DNA of 64,000 bases, taken from the NCBI RefSeq assembly GCF_035083965.1, contig NC_089724.1, positions 11,650,910-11,714,909 of the forward strand. Direction: 5' to 3'. Positions 34,163 to 46,404 of this stretch are shown one piece after another. A model generated the notes under the pieces. That model searched no databases. It saw nothing but the letters and a program-made list of their open reading frames with translations, and was not told the DNA's origin. The first letter of the stretch is position 1. The number at the start of each line of letters is the position of its first letter. This DNA comes from Branchiostoma lanceolatum (Eukaryota; Chordata; Leptocardii; Amphioxiformes; Branchiostomatidae). Made by a program: the position numbers and the translations under genes.

Positions 34163-36879
34163 GGTACCGTCCGATAGTGGGGTTCTCTTGCCTTGTCAAG
34201 CTTTAAATGAGAACAACACATTAAATAACCAACATGACATCTCAGTTGTGTTTTCTGCGAATAACCCCAGGCGTTCTTGACCTCGTATCTAACGTTGGGT
34301 AACATAAATTCGCCATTTTTCCGATAATGGTTGACTGAAATCAATCTAGCAGAACAATAAACCATCCTTTTTTTCTATTATTCTGTCAGTATCATGTACT
34401 ATCTTTGCACTAATCACATATATGGTAGATTTTGTCTCTAGTCGTGCTGACACCATAATATTTCAACTTGAAACTACCGTCCGCCGCACGCACAATGACG
34501 GTGTTGTCGGACAGGTGTGAACATTATTTCGGGAGAGAAGATTCGTCTTGAATATCTTACCGCTAATTACATTTTATACAGCAGCTATTCGTTCCATCCT
34601 TGGCTTGAGGAGAGTGCTATGGATATAGACGTGTCCAAGTAAAAAAATACACGAAAAAACGGCCGTACCGCACACATCAGGGGATTATCAGGCCTTCGGT
34701 AACATCCTGTTTGTTGAGTCGGTAGAACGTCACTCAAAGTCGATCCCCACCGTCATGGCAACGTGTACATTATTCATGGGAAGTTAGCTGGATGCCGTAG
34801 CAATGGTTATACTACTATGTCCATGTGTTCCTTGTTGTGTTAGGAGCAAACTTTGAGGAAAATATCGTCTTCCGTCCACTATCACACGCAACATTTAGAC
34901 AAAAAAGTGTTCCTCTCAAACCTTTGTCGTCTGCTTGACAGGATTCTGGGTAAATATATGGCGGCGGGAAAATACACGTGCCGTAGGTTGTAGCAACAAA
35001 GAGGAGTTTTGATGATTGATCACACTTAGAATCCAGTTGCAGGTTAGCAAAAGAGATTGTAATAAGTTGTCTTGTAAATAATTGTGTTTAGCAGGCAGGA
35101 GATGTGACATTTGTCTTATAAACCAAAGAACAACCGTGCAGTGTGATTCTCCCACGAAGCCCCCAGGCTCTGTCAATAAGGGACGGAGAGTTTTTGACGT
35201 CGCCAACTTCTAATACATGGTTATCGAAGCTTTTCAGTCAGTGTTCTGAATACGTTAGTCTATCCGGTTTGCATTGCTGGCGTTATAACTGATTTTGCAT
35301 CTAGCACATATCCCTAAAATACACCGTTTCAAAAAATCGCGAATTTAAGTACCCCGCGAATTTATGTTACCCAACGTTACTTTGAATCAATCCGAATTCA
35401 GTCCACTAGGAAATCAGGACTACTAATGAATGTAATGGTTAAAATAAGATTTGCCGCGCAAAGATATGCACGTGCACTGTGTTGGTATTTGTTACCCAAT
35501 AATGGTCATGTTGTAGAGTTAGTTGTTCTGCAGATGTTAGTTTAAAACGAAGGCAGCAGATCCACAGGCACTGCACTGAAAAGGGCGAACACCACTATAG
35601 CTATGCCGGAAATACGAGGTGGTTTCCTCGTAAATGTATATCAACAATCTAAATGATGTATGCATGTACATTTGTATATGCTGATTTTGGTCTGCCTCAC
35701 ATCGATGACAAAAAGCTGGAACATCATACAGCTTTCGAATCCAATCCAATCAAAACAGTGCTATGCTAAATTACTTGCCACATCCCACGATGAAAAAGTA
35801 GGTCATAAAAACTAAACCACGTCGTTGATCAGATTTAAGAACAAGATTTTACTATGCTGCCAAAGTATGCGAGTTGCTGCCATGATCAGCCACTTGTTAG
35901 CCCAACAACAACCATAGAAGTCTATCATTAGAAAAGTAATAACCGGACAGTGCTGCTTTCGGCGAGGCATACTATCGGCTCAACGCTCAATGGCTGAATA
36001 ATGCCCTATTACCTCTACCTGTCGTCGAAGCAAGGGGATGTTTGAAAATATAGAAATGACAGAAGTCACAGCATGACACATTTCTATCGCTAAGTGTGAA
36101 GTTTGGCCCTATCAGTAGAGTAACGTACAGTGGGTCCTTCTCCGACCAGCTATAATAGGCCAAGGCTTCAAATCTGTGACGCAGCATTTGCATACATTTA
36201 GTATTTAGTTTTATACCTAACGCCTATACATAATACATTGAACTTCGAAATAACCTGGACCTCCCATGTACATAAGGAATATTTTCTCCTAAGGACGACA
36301 AAAAAACAGGGCTAGGTACTTACCGACAAGTTGGCGGCACAGCTAGTTATGTACGAACACGGACACACCCAGTCTTTCTGACTCTGTGGCAGGTGGACGA
36401 ATCCAACACAACTTCCCCTCAGGGCTGGGTGTGGAAAAATATTCTTGTCGACTTCTTAGGGTACGTTGTTTTCTTAAACAAGAGCACAATGAACACTATC
36501 TGTTTTGGGGAGGGACCCAGAAGTGATGACAATCAACTGATCAAAAATTCCCTAGACATCGAAAAATCGTTCACCCCGTAACCGGTACATACCAATGTAT
36601 GTGCCTTGATTGATGTGACATACATATAGCGCCAAACAGACAACTTCTGTAACTGGTTTTTCTGCAGCGCGACCCCGCGATTTCAAATATTCCTTTGGGA
36701 TGGGTCATTAAAAAGACATTTGAGAAACAAGCGAATACACCTGTAACCAAGAATGGTGTGATTTGAATATGAACGATGCATAACAGTAAGACCTGATATC
36801 GTCGGTTCTGTGGTAGATGTGTGTGTTTTTTTTTATCACGGCGGTTGACAGTGCGTTCACGAAACAAGAACTTACTAAA
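34163..36879. other. Intergenic, no gene seen
   Basis: Between divergent transcription units (membrane-protein gene on minus, CBM14-ILEI copy 1 on plus). I found no exon with splice support and no clear mobile element. Confidence 0.45.
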
Positions 36880-39800
36880 ATGACGTCTTATCTTCTCTTT
36901 GTGATCGCCTTCTTGGAGGTCAGAGGTCACGACATTCACACAGGTAATCATCATGAGTAATAGCCCTGTAAACAGAGAACAGTCGTGCAGTGTTACTTTG
37001 TATGGATCACTTTTACAGGTGTACATGTTGGGATATACCTGCTGTGAAGTCTTGGTATCTTGACCATCGCATGAGATGACAATGATCATACATTTATGAA
37101 CCATACGTAGACTCATGCCTCGGTATATTACGAATGTCTGCCTCGAGCTGAAAAAAGGAGTGTACGGATAGAAACTTGGCTGAATATTAGGGCTCGTAAC
37201 GTTATTATGTGCGTATGTTTACACTATTTCGCCAATCGTCTCAACTGACAACTCTGAAAGTTGTTTTCATCTGTTTGTTTGTCATGATAGTTTTGTCTTG
37301 TTTTTTTGCATCACCTGTCGTAATTTGATCGGACACAATGTTTTTTTGCATCACCTGTCGTAATTTGATCGGACACAATGTGCGATCGCGATTCCAGCAT
37401 TCTCGTGTGCCGACCTCCCCGACGGCACCTATGCCGACCCAGAAGTCTGCACGACCTATCACCTCTGTCACTCCAGAATCAACTACTCCCTACGATGTCC
37501 CGAGGGACAGGTGTGGGACCGATGGTTGCACCACTGCCGCCTAGCGGACATTTCAAAATACTGCAGAGGTACTGACTCATAGCCTCTACCAGGCTCGGCG
37601 GATGGCTGCAAAAATAGTAGAAAATGGCCAAATAGAGTAGATTGTATGGTAAGGGAGTCGCTTACGGAGAGAGGGTCCAATTTGCCATCCAGAGCGGCAA
37701 ACTGTACCCCTATAACAAACTAACTCCTCTTTCATGTTTTCCTGTCTATTTGGCCGATTTATACACTTTCCAGCCGTCTCTGGAGCCTGGTAGAGGCTAC
37801 TGACTCAGAGATGTTGATCAATGTGGATTACAGACGTACCGCGAAAGTTCACCATAAGGACAGACCGTAAATCTTTGCACGACCCGCAGCTTTAAATTCC
37901 AGAGTGCTAAGTAGGGGAAACAAGCATAAACCAGTCAACATGCAGCGTCGTTGTCTCAACATAAGTCACCTGTTTCAGTATCGCTATGTTGACGTCTTTA
38001 TGGGGCACAACGCTCACTAGTACCTCCGGTCCCAAAACCTAGGCGAGGGCTGTTTGGAGTCCGGTGGCGCGGTGGCTGAAGAAGTGGTCGCCGAACTGTC
38101 CAGAAGAGTGGAAAGCCTTGAAAGAGAAAACGATGGACCGAATCAGCTGATGGAACAGGTGGCAGCCGAAAACATTCAACTACGGAACGAGCTGGAACTA
38201 CTCAAGGCAAAAGTGGACAGTCTAGATGGTAGACTGGTGCCGGGACTCGGTAACGGAATTTTCTTGGTTTCACCTCGAAAAACTACGAGCTAAGCCTGCG
38301 CTATATGGGTAGTTGATTTTCGCACGACCCGGGGTAACTTGTCGACAGTGTCAGTGAGGGTTCAGTGTCAGTGAGAGTTCGCACTTATGCAGTGAGGGTT
38401 CGCACTTATGCAGTGAGGGTTCGCACTTATGCAGTTGCGCTTCTAGATCATGCAGTTGATCTAGAAAATGTCATCACTACGAGTATCAACAGTATGTATA
38501 GTTTGGTGTGGATTGTTAGAAAGGAGACTCAGTTCCCAAACTGTACTTTTGTTGCCACTCCAGACGTCCCCCTCCCTCCCGCGGTGTTTGCTGTGAGGGT
38601 TGTGTCGGCAGGGTTTGATGACTCGGCTGCTGAGGGAGGCTGTGCTGAAGTCTGGGTGGCCGGGCATCAACAGGCTCTGAATCGTAAGAAACGGGCACAT
38701 GGTGTCCTAGCGGTCTCTATGAGCATAGCAGAGTCATCATTCCATCAAATCAATCTGAGCATGCGTTTTAACTTGTAAGTAACATTGAGGTCTGGGTATT
38801 GGGTAACATCAGGTAACCCTCTACAGTAAAATGATGATGATACTCATGTGCACAGGGAGATCATCAAGTCACTCATGTATTTCTTTCTATGCATAGAGAA
38901 AATGATTGGATCATGTCGTGTTGGGTCCTTGGAGGCGGGAAGAAAGTGCCAACCCTTTACCAATTTGTACGTAGCTTTCGTCACGGAAACTGGAGCCAAT
39001 GTTGATGTGCTCCCGTGACAGGTAGAGGGATCAATGTGGTGATAGTGGAGGAGACGTCTGGACAAACCGAGGATTCCCAGCGGTTCGACACTTACGGCGA
39101 CCCCGAGGCAGGGGTCAAACTCAGGGACTACCTGCACGCCGTTACGCCGGTGAGAGCGCACATGAATCTGTTCTCTGGCACATCCAAGTACTGATGATGT
39201 ACTGATCGATGAATGTCACTCAATACGGGATAGACACTTTATGGCTTGTAGGGATGACCGAGAGGGCGTAACTAGTGCAGTCAGCTTGACTAGTACTCAA
39301 AGCGCACATCTGTGTCGAAAGGTTTTTTTTTTTTTATATTGGAAGTTAGGATACTACCGTTAAGGTACGTAGGTCATATAAGTAAAAGAATTAGCCTGAT
39401 AAGCGTAGAGCATGGTATTTTCTGATAGTGTTGTGACTTCTGACCAATGTTCCAGGGTCGAGTCGTGTTGATAGCGGTGAAAGACGAAGGAAGCAAGTAC
39501 GCAGCTGACGCCACAGAGGAACTTCAAAATCTTGGGACAACTTTGCCAACCTTGGGTACATAATCATAACGTTAAGCCAGAACAGAACAATCATATACTA
39601 GTATGCACATGCTTCATGATTTTTTTTAATTTCACATTTGTCTCCGTGAAACATTCGTGATGTACATTTGTAAGTGCGACACCAGGCTCTCAAACCGGCT
39701 GGAAAATCAAATTTACCGCAAAAACAATTTCACCACATCAATTTCCGGGAAACTATGCCTAAAACCTCCTTCATAGAATCAATCATATCCAATTGGAGTG

Positions 39801-40007
39801 GTTATTTGTTAACTTTTAAATATGAAATTAGGGCAGCCGACACCCTGACAATTGCAACATGTATTGTGACTATTCTCCACAGGATTTCGAGAATCCTGGG
39901 CATTGATCGGTAAGAAGGGCAGCAATACGTCGTGGTTCGTGGAGGACAGAAGACCGAGGTACCACGGACCTACAGTCATCGAGGCACTCATACCTGTATC
40001 AACATAG
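36880..40007 (+). CDS. Secreted CBM14 - coiled coil - ILEI protein, copy 1
   Basis: Seven exons: 36880-36943, 37398-37568, 38043-38228, 38564-38683, 39022-39149, 39456-39555, 39883-40007; 297 residues. Signal peptide in exon 1 (MTSYLLFVIAFLEVRG). Exon 2 is a peritrophin-type chitin-binding domain with Cys spacing C-x13-C-x5-C-x9-C-x12-C-x8-C and YHLCH and CPEGQVW. Exon 3 gives a 62-residue coiled coil (RRVESLEREN, LRNELELLKAKVDSL). Exons 4-7 form an ILEI/FAM3-like domain: AVRVVSAGFDD, RGINVVIVEETSGQ, RFDTYGD, GRVVLIAVKDEGSKY, LGFRESWALIGKKG, ending IEALIPVST. In known proteins ILEI domains occur in FAM3 cytokines, CEMIP/TMEM2 and POMGNT1. A secreted chitin- or glycan-binding oligomer is the natural inference. 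Intron phases match copy 2 exactly. Confidence 0.88.
37300..37379. repeat. 40-bp perfect tandem duplication before exon 2 of copy 1
   Basis: Two copies of a 40-base unit containing GTTTTTTTGCATCACCTGTC end 18 bases before the exon 2 acceptor, so the duplicated unit covers the T-run upstream of the splice site. Confidence 0.85.
38351..38433. repeat. 21-bp tandem repeat in copy 1 intron 3
   Basis: About four copies of GCAGTGAGGGTTCGCACTTA plus T; the first are degenerate. Confidence 0.85.
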
Positions 40008-41729
40008 CGAAGGCCAATTATTGTACCACTGACTGTATCTTATTTTTCTAAAACCACACTAAGGAATTTCCGTGGTTGACATACATATGGACGCTCGTCT
40101 TCATTTCAGAATCACTGGAGACATGTTTCATCACCTCTCCTCTCCAGCATATCATGGCCGTATGACGTCACGACAGGTGTGGTTTGTGTTGGGTTTTACG
40201 TACGGCGCTGTTTGTCAGGCTTCTTGAACATACAATTCCTAAAGTATTACTTCTGCTATATACACATTATTGTGTTGGCCATGAGAGCCAATCCAACTAT
40301 CAGAATAAAGAACAATACTTGAGCAAATTTGTTGGATATGTATGCTTCATACTACAACTTCCTGCAGGCGTTTCAGACTCCAGACTTACGTGTATGCTAA
40401 TCTTCCGACGAGCATTAAACGAGCAAGAAACCAAGAAAACACGAAGTATCAAAATGAAAACATTTGATTTTGAGATCGTTACGCGTACGGTCGCTTCGGA
40501 AACAATTGCGGTGTGGCACAAAAGCTAGTAGTAACGTTACCTGCTGGCGCTCCAAGTCACTCACTAGTGGCGAGGGCGGGTCTTAACGTTGTAGGGGTAT
40601 TTCAGAGATGTGCGGACACAAAAAAAGTCCCCGTGTTTGTCTGACCTTCCTCGTATCAATAACTAAATAGATAGCACAGCAGTAAAATCATCAGATGAGC
40701 CATTTCATTTAACTCTTATCATAGATCTGTTGCTGAATTCCTTAATGGCATGGTGCCGGTGTTCAATTGACCTTCCTAATATAGAACGTTAATCAACAAC
40801 GAAGTCATGCAATCGAGACATAAATGTTGATCATTAGAGGATTCATTTTTGTTCCTAAGGCACATGCATAAGGTCAGCGGGGATACACGGAAGCCCTGAT
40901 GAAGATAGTACATATTTAAACTGTTGATCACCTGGCAATATTCACATCAGTAGGTCGATATTGTTCCTGTGTAAACGCGGCGTTTATACTTGTAGACAAA
41001 CATGGTTGTTGCAGCATTCAGGATAAGCTGTACTGGCAAGAGGGGGCCGTTTTCCATTGTTATCGGTACAAGGAACATGCATAGCCTTTTATACGAAGTA
41101 GAATTGCGAATAGACACAAAAACGGAAACAATGAACTTTCTGAAGTCCCATTCCCATTCAAAAAGAGCTAGAATATTCCAGTAGTTGCTTGAATCCGGTA
41201 ACTTAACCAATGCGAACATTGCTTGCCTGGGTCAGGATAACATTGGCATGTGCCACTAAACCTACCCTCCGTGGTCATTGGAACTCTGTGTGCGCCTTGG
41301 AGAATGGTGTAACCTACAACTGTGAGTAACGTCCCTTTGTACTTGTGTCTGTTTGGACTCCTCGTCATAAGGCCTTTACTTGAAGATCCTATAAGACAAC
41401 TGTTGCAGTAGATTTGATGATTGTAAATTGCCTAAATGTGTCTACAATGTACATCATACATATGATTATGTAAGAGCCACACGACAGGGATCACCAAGCC
41501 TGCATGTCAGACTGCAGGAAAAGTAGTAACCTCGATTGTCGACATGTCGGAACTCATTTGAGCCGAACAAGTGCACTTGCTCTGAAATCATTCCCATAGT
41601 ACAGCTGTATTGCGACATTTTACGTCGATACTGTGTCTATATTGCATTGAGACACCGTAGTATAAGTTCATATCAGACAACTTCATCATGAACTGAAGAT
41701 TTTTCCATACACGAGCCACAGGTAAGAAG
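40008..41729. other. Between the two CBM14-ILEI paralogues; no gene seen
   Basis: Holds the 3' end of copy 1 and the promoter of copy 2. No third copy or remnant exon was recognised. Confidence 0.5.
40304..40309 (+). terminator. Candidate polyadenylation signal of copy 1
   Basis: AATAAA about 300 bases after the stop codon. Confidence 0.4.
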
Positions 41730-42414
41730 ATGCTGGGGTTCATTTGTCTTCTTATACTGGCGGCCACGGCGAGCGGCCAAGGGACAGGTATACATCATTT
41801 TCCTCTACTTAATTCTCTCTGCTGTAGGTAAAGTATACAATGTGCAGTTCGTCTTGTAAGTAACTTATCCTCCGTTCTGTGAACAAAATAATCTCTGTTC
41901 CACCGGCTGTTAGAATACCTGGCTACTCATTGAATCATCTAGATATTTGCTCCAAAACGTACGTAAAAGTTAACTGGCAAAGCAACACGACAAAACATTA
42001 TTTTCCTTCCCCTCCCAGCTCTGCAGTGCGAGGGCCATTCTGACGGTGTGTTCGCTGACCTGGAGGACTGCACGGTGTACCACCTGTGTCACGGCGGGCG
42101 GGACTACCAGATCCGCTGTCCGGACGGCTACTTCTGGAACGACGATGTCCACTCCTGTCGACTGGCGGACATCGCGCAGTGCTGCTCCGGTAGGCGACAA
42201 CGCGTTAAGTACTATGGCCCAGCGGCATGTTCATTTTCTAGTCTTGAAAGTTCAATTTCTTACACATCCCTTTGACCCTCCATCCCCCTAAGGAGGGTCT
42301 GCAGTTGGGCATCTGTCCAAGACGCGAGAGCAGGGAGGGAGAGGTTGTCTAGGAATTATAGGAATGGAAATACGTCTGTATGAATGTGGGAATACAGCAA
42401 TGATTGATTGATTG

Positions 42415-42463
<49 letters not shown>

Positions 42464-44192
42464 GGGGGTGTAAGTGAGGGAATGTAAGTGAGGGAGTGAG
42501 TGAGTGACGACACCTAAATGGATATCTAACAGAAAACATTTGATGTCTGCAGTCTTGCCTCTTTCCCTTTTTCCAATCCTCCGGCACGTTTCTCCAGGCC
42601 AGGGAGTGTGCGAGGCGACGTCGTACGCGGAAGACGTGACGATGCTGGCGGGCAGGGTGCAGACTCTGGAGGCGGACTCATCGGACGTGCAGGGACAGGT
42701 CAACAGTCTGTCCACCGAGAACACCGCTCTCCGGACACAGCTGACGTCACTTCAGGGCGAGACCGACAATCTGACCGTTGAGAACGTCGCACTCCGGACA
42801 GAGCTGACGTCACAACAAGGACAGGTCAGCAGTCTGACCGCTGAGAACGCTGCACTCCGGACACAGCTGACGTCACTTCAGGTGACAGCGGCGGACCTAC
42901 AGGACCAACTCAACAACATCTCAGGTGACACAATGGTTACGTGTTTGCGAGTAACAGTATTAAATGTCACTGTAGCAAATTGAGCCATTGCCAAAATTGT
43001 AACGATATTTCAAATTGGTCCAGTGCCGGTCGTTCCTCGGACCACCATCAGTGTCAAAGTTGTCTCTGCTGGCTATGATGATCCAGGCTACCTGGGCGGA
43101 AGGGGTGAGGTCTGGGTGGAGGGAGTGCAGTATGCCATGAACGGTACGTACATCTGACAAATGTAAATTAAGATGATAAACCGTGTCTTAAGATTGTTAA
43201 CCCGACTGATCGACGTAAGTTTTCAGTTCAATTTGACAGAACAAATGTAGATGACAGAAATTTAGCCCACATTTTACTCAGTTGCTGCTAGTTACGTGTG
43301 TTCCATTACATTTTGGCTGGATTATTTCTTATCCAGGCCGTGGCTACAACTTGGTGGTCGTGAACGAAGTAACCGGACAGATGGAGGATTCTGTGCGGTT
43401 TGACACTTACGGCGACCCGGCAGCCGGAGTGTCGCTGCGAGACTTTCTCCGCGGGGTTCCAAAGGTTAGTTTTTGTATATTCTTCTTTTAATCAATATTC
43501 AATAAGTACAAAGGTATATACTGTTCCTACACTAATTGCAAGTGTATAGCAATAAGCAACAAGAACGAAGTGCAAAGATAATGGCTATTGAACTTATATG
43601 TATTGCACATGGTTCGTAGGTACCGTAACGTGCTACTAGTGTGTTTGGTCTAGTCACCACATGTTACGTTACATCGTGTGTGTTTTGCAGGGACGTATTG
43701 TGTTGATCGCCGTGCATGACGAGGGGAGTAGGTACTCCGGTGACGCCATGGTAGAACTAAGCTCCCTTGGTGCCTTCTCACCGGATATCGGTATGTTTCA
43801 TATATCATAATTAGTTGTGGACATATATTTTATGTACACGTATATAGTTCTTGAGTTGTATTTGGAAGTCTATGTCAAGTATCTTCCTGCTATGTAAACT
43901 CAATTGACATGTTCGATGTCATCAATTCGATGTCATTAATTCAAAATGTAAGATTGTTTGATTATTCCATCTAAGTACCCATCTTTTTCATTTGATGGGT
44001 TGGTGACCAAACTCATGAAGCAAGAATCAGGTGCCACGTGCCATTACGTTTATGTTTGTTTCCTCAGCCCACCGTACATCCTGGGCCATGATCAGTAAGA
44101 AGGGCAGTAAAACGTCCTGGTTTGTGGAGAACGAGCGGGACCGCTACGCTGGGCCGACTGTCATCGAGTCAGAGATTCCACTGTCTATCTGA
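41730..44192 (+). CDS. Secreted CBM14 - coiled coil - ILEI protein, copy 2
   Basis: Seven exons: 41730-41787, 42019-42189, 42598-42924, 43024-43143, 43337-43464, 43691-43790, 44068-44192; 342 residues. Signal peptide MLGFICLLILAATASGQG. Chitin-binding domain: C-x13-C-x5-C-x9-C-x12-C-x7-C, with VYHLCHGG and CPDGYFW. The coiled-coil exon is 109 codons (62 in copy 1) and contains about three repeats of a 21-residue unit (LTVENVALRTELTSQQGQVSS), that is, three heptads. ILEI domain: VSAGYDDPGYLGG, RGYNLVVVNEVTGQ, RFDTYGDPAAG, GRIVLIAVHDEGSRY, SWAMISKKGSKTSWFVE, ending IPLSI. All seven exons have the same phases as copy 1, and exons 2, 4, 5, 6 and 7 the same lengths. The gene is the more compact of the pair. 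A second paralogue 1.7 kb away in the same direction indicates tandem duplication. Confidence 0.92.
42401..42462. repeat. (ATTG)n microsatellite in copy 2 intron 2
   Basis: About fifteen copies of TGAT/ATTG with one interruption, upstream of the coiled-coil exon. Confidence 0.9.
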
Positions 44193-46404
44193 ACGGCCCA
44201 GAACCCGGCTAAATACCAAAATAAACATTCTTTTGAATGGGGTCGATGACTGAACCTTAAATTTTCTTGATGTCCCTCTAAGTATGGTTACTTTTCAGGG
44301 ATGCACGCATGCGCAGTATGACACCCCTCTCTCTCGCTGACACACTAAGTCAAGCTAGTCTTCGTAACCCTTATCAGTCGCGCCATTCGCTGAGAGATAT
44401 CTCCACTTTTACGGCGGTAGCTCGCCATGGACATCAGTGTAGGAAACTGCAGTTGTTGGTGATCGCACAAAAGACCATGTGACTGATTTATCAAGGACTG
44501 AAACGGTCACATCAAAACATCAGCCTGTCTGTCACACGCACTGCCCCCTATCTGTAGTAGGTTTACGTGCAGCTACATACTGAATATGATATGGCTGTTG
44601 CTTATATGCTTATACATAGAGATAAGTTAAGGCATGGCTCACGGTTGCTCATATGGGAGAGGATGACTTTGGATGCTATAATTCACCTTTGCAAAGAAGG
44701 TTATAATTATGTCATGAAATTTAGTATGCCTTAAGGTCTTGGGCTAATTGAAATGATTAACCTTTTCACCCGTACCCCCTCGCTTAGAAAGCGGGGATAA
44801 TGAATTCATATGAATTGTGCTTATAAGAAACGTATTTGCGTGTCTATTGAGCAAAGGCAGCATAAACTCATCAGTGAATGATGGGGACTTCATATTTGTG
44901 AGAAAAGCAACTTACGTAGAAGAGAGAATCTTAAGTCATATATTATGCAATTCGGTGATTTTCATCGTTACAGATGATATTTCTTGGCGAAGGTATGGGG
45001 TCGCCGAACTGTAGTTTAAATAAAGAATTTATATTTATGCTAAGAAAAGACCGAGACATTTACCTGGTTCAGCTTCGCTACAATATATGATTTTCTTTTG
45101 TGTGGGCGAATCCATTGATTTTATTCCCACCAGCACTAGTAGCGATTGAAATAAGACCGCACATATATTCTGCTGATTCAGTTCAAGTAGCATTCCTATC
45201 AAAACATGCATTTGTTGTAGGAGCTAAAGCATTGGAGTCTAAAGCACAAGCTTTTCAGATAGAAAACGCTACTGAATAAGTGCACTTATGTGTTTCTGCT
45301 TTTCGTAATAAACTAGGAAAAATAATAGATACAGAAACAAGAACGCAGACACCATGAACTACGTCACCGTTTTGTCACACCTTCGAAAATGTTTTCATAC
45401 TATAGTTGATGTAAATTACAAGGGAACGTAGCCGGAATGGGTTTTACGTAATATCATCATGACCACGTGTATACCCGGAAAGAAGTACGCGCCGGAAATT
45501 CGCGCTCCTCTGCTAGATGTTTTTCTTAAATTGAATTTCATCTAGTATCTAATTTATTCTTTTGAATTATCAATTTTTGAATCCCAAAAATAACACTATT
45601 CCAACTGAATGAAAAAAAACCCATAACATCGGCCATATGAAGAGCTATGCCGATCGCACTGACCCTCGCACCATGAACATTTCTTATCACAGCTCTTTTC
45701 ACTCCACACACAACGACGCAAAAGTGGAGGGTCCTTGAAAAATTGAAGGACCTCGGGGAGAAAATACTTGACCATGCAAATTTTTTGAATCTTAATAATT
45801 GATATGAACGTTTCGCTTGAATATAAATGTGTTGTACCTCACGAGACTATCTAAATCTTCTGAGTTTGTTTTAGACTAGAGCGCTTTTGTTCTTGACACT
45901 CTGGTAAACACATTATTTCCCTTAGCACGCCCACTGCCAACGTCCTCGTCCATTCAATGGCATTACCGCGGCAGTTACTAATATTAGCACGGGAAACAGA
46001 CAAACATATATACACATTGACCCACATTCCGCATGTGTCTTGCATGCATGGTTGTCCCGCAGACATTGCGTGAGTGTTCCTTATTTCTTGTGGTTTTATT
46101 ATTTCTCTCAAGTCCCACATCACGGCGGACATAATTTTATCGACCTAATTCAATATTAATGCTGAAATGGGGCGGCAGTGTCCCGGATGTGACATCTGGA
46201 TATTGCAAATGGCGAGTCCAGAGATGGGAAGCCGGATGGTGGAAGGGCCACGGTGTAACTGTATCCACGGCGCTCCCGGAAAAATGTCCAGACGGGAATG
46301 ATGTTCGCCCTGACGTTCCAGGAACGATGGTCCCGCTTGTCTAGCCGGTTCTACGTGGATTTTTGAGGGGACGCTTGTGTACGGGGGGATTTTCGGCGGT
46401 GAAG
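44193..46404. other. Between CBM14-ILEI copy 2 and BRSK; BRSK promoter side
   Basis: No exon seen in 44226-46100. The last 250 bases before the BRSK start are richer in G+C and probably hold its 5' untranslated region. An in-frame TAG at 46342 closes the BRSK frame upstream. Confidence 0.5.
44220..44225 (+). terminator. Polyadenylation signal of copy 2
   Basis: AATAAA 28 bases after the stop codon; the short distance makes this one more convincing than the others. Confidence 0.55.

Noticed and set aside
36571..37116. Minus-strand frame of 181 codons
   Set aside because: Antisense to the signal-peptide exon of CBM14-ILEI copy 1; no motifs and mixed composition.
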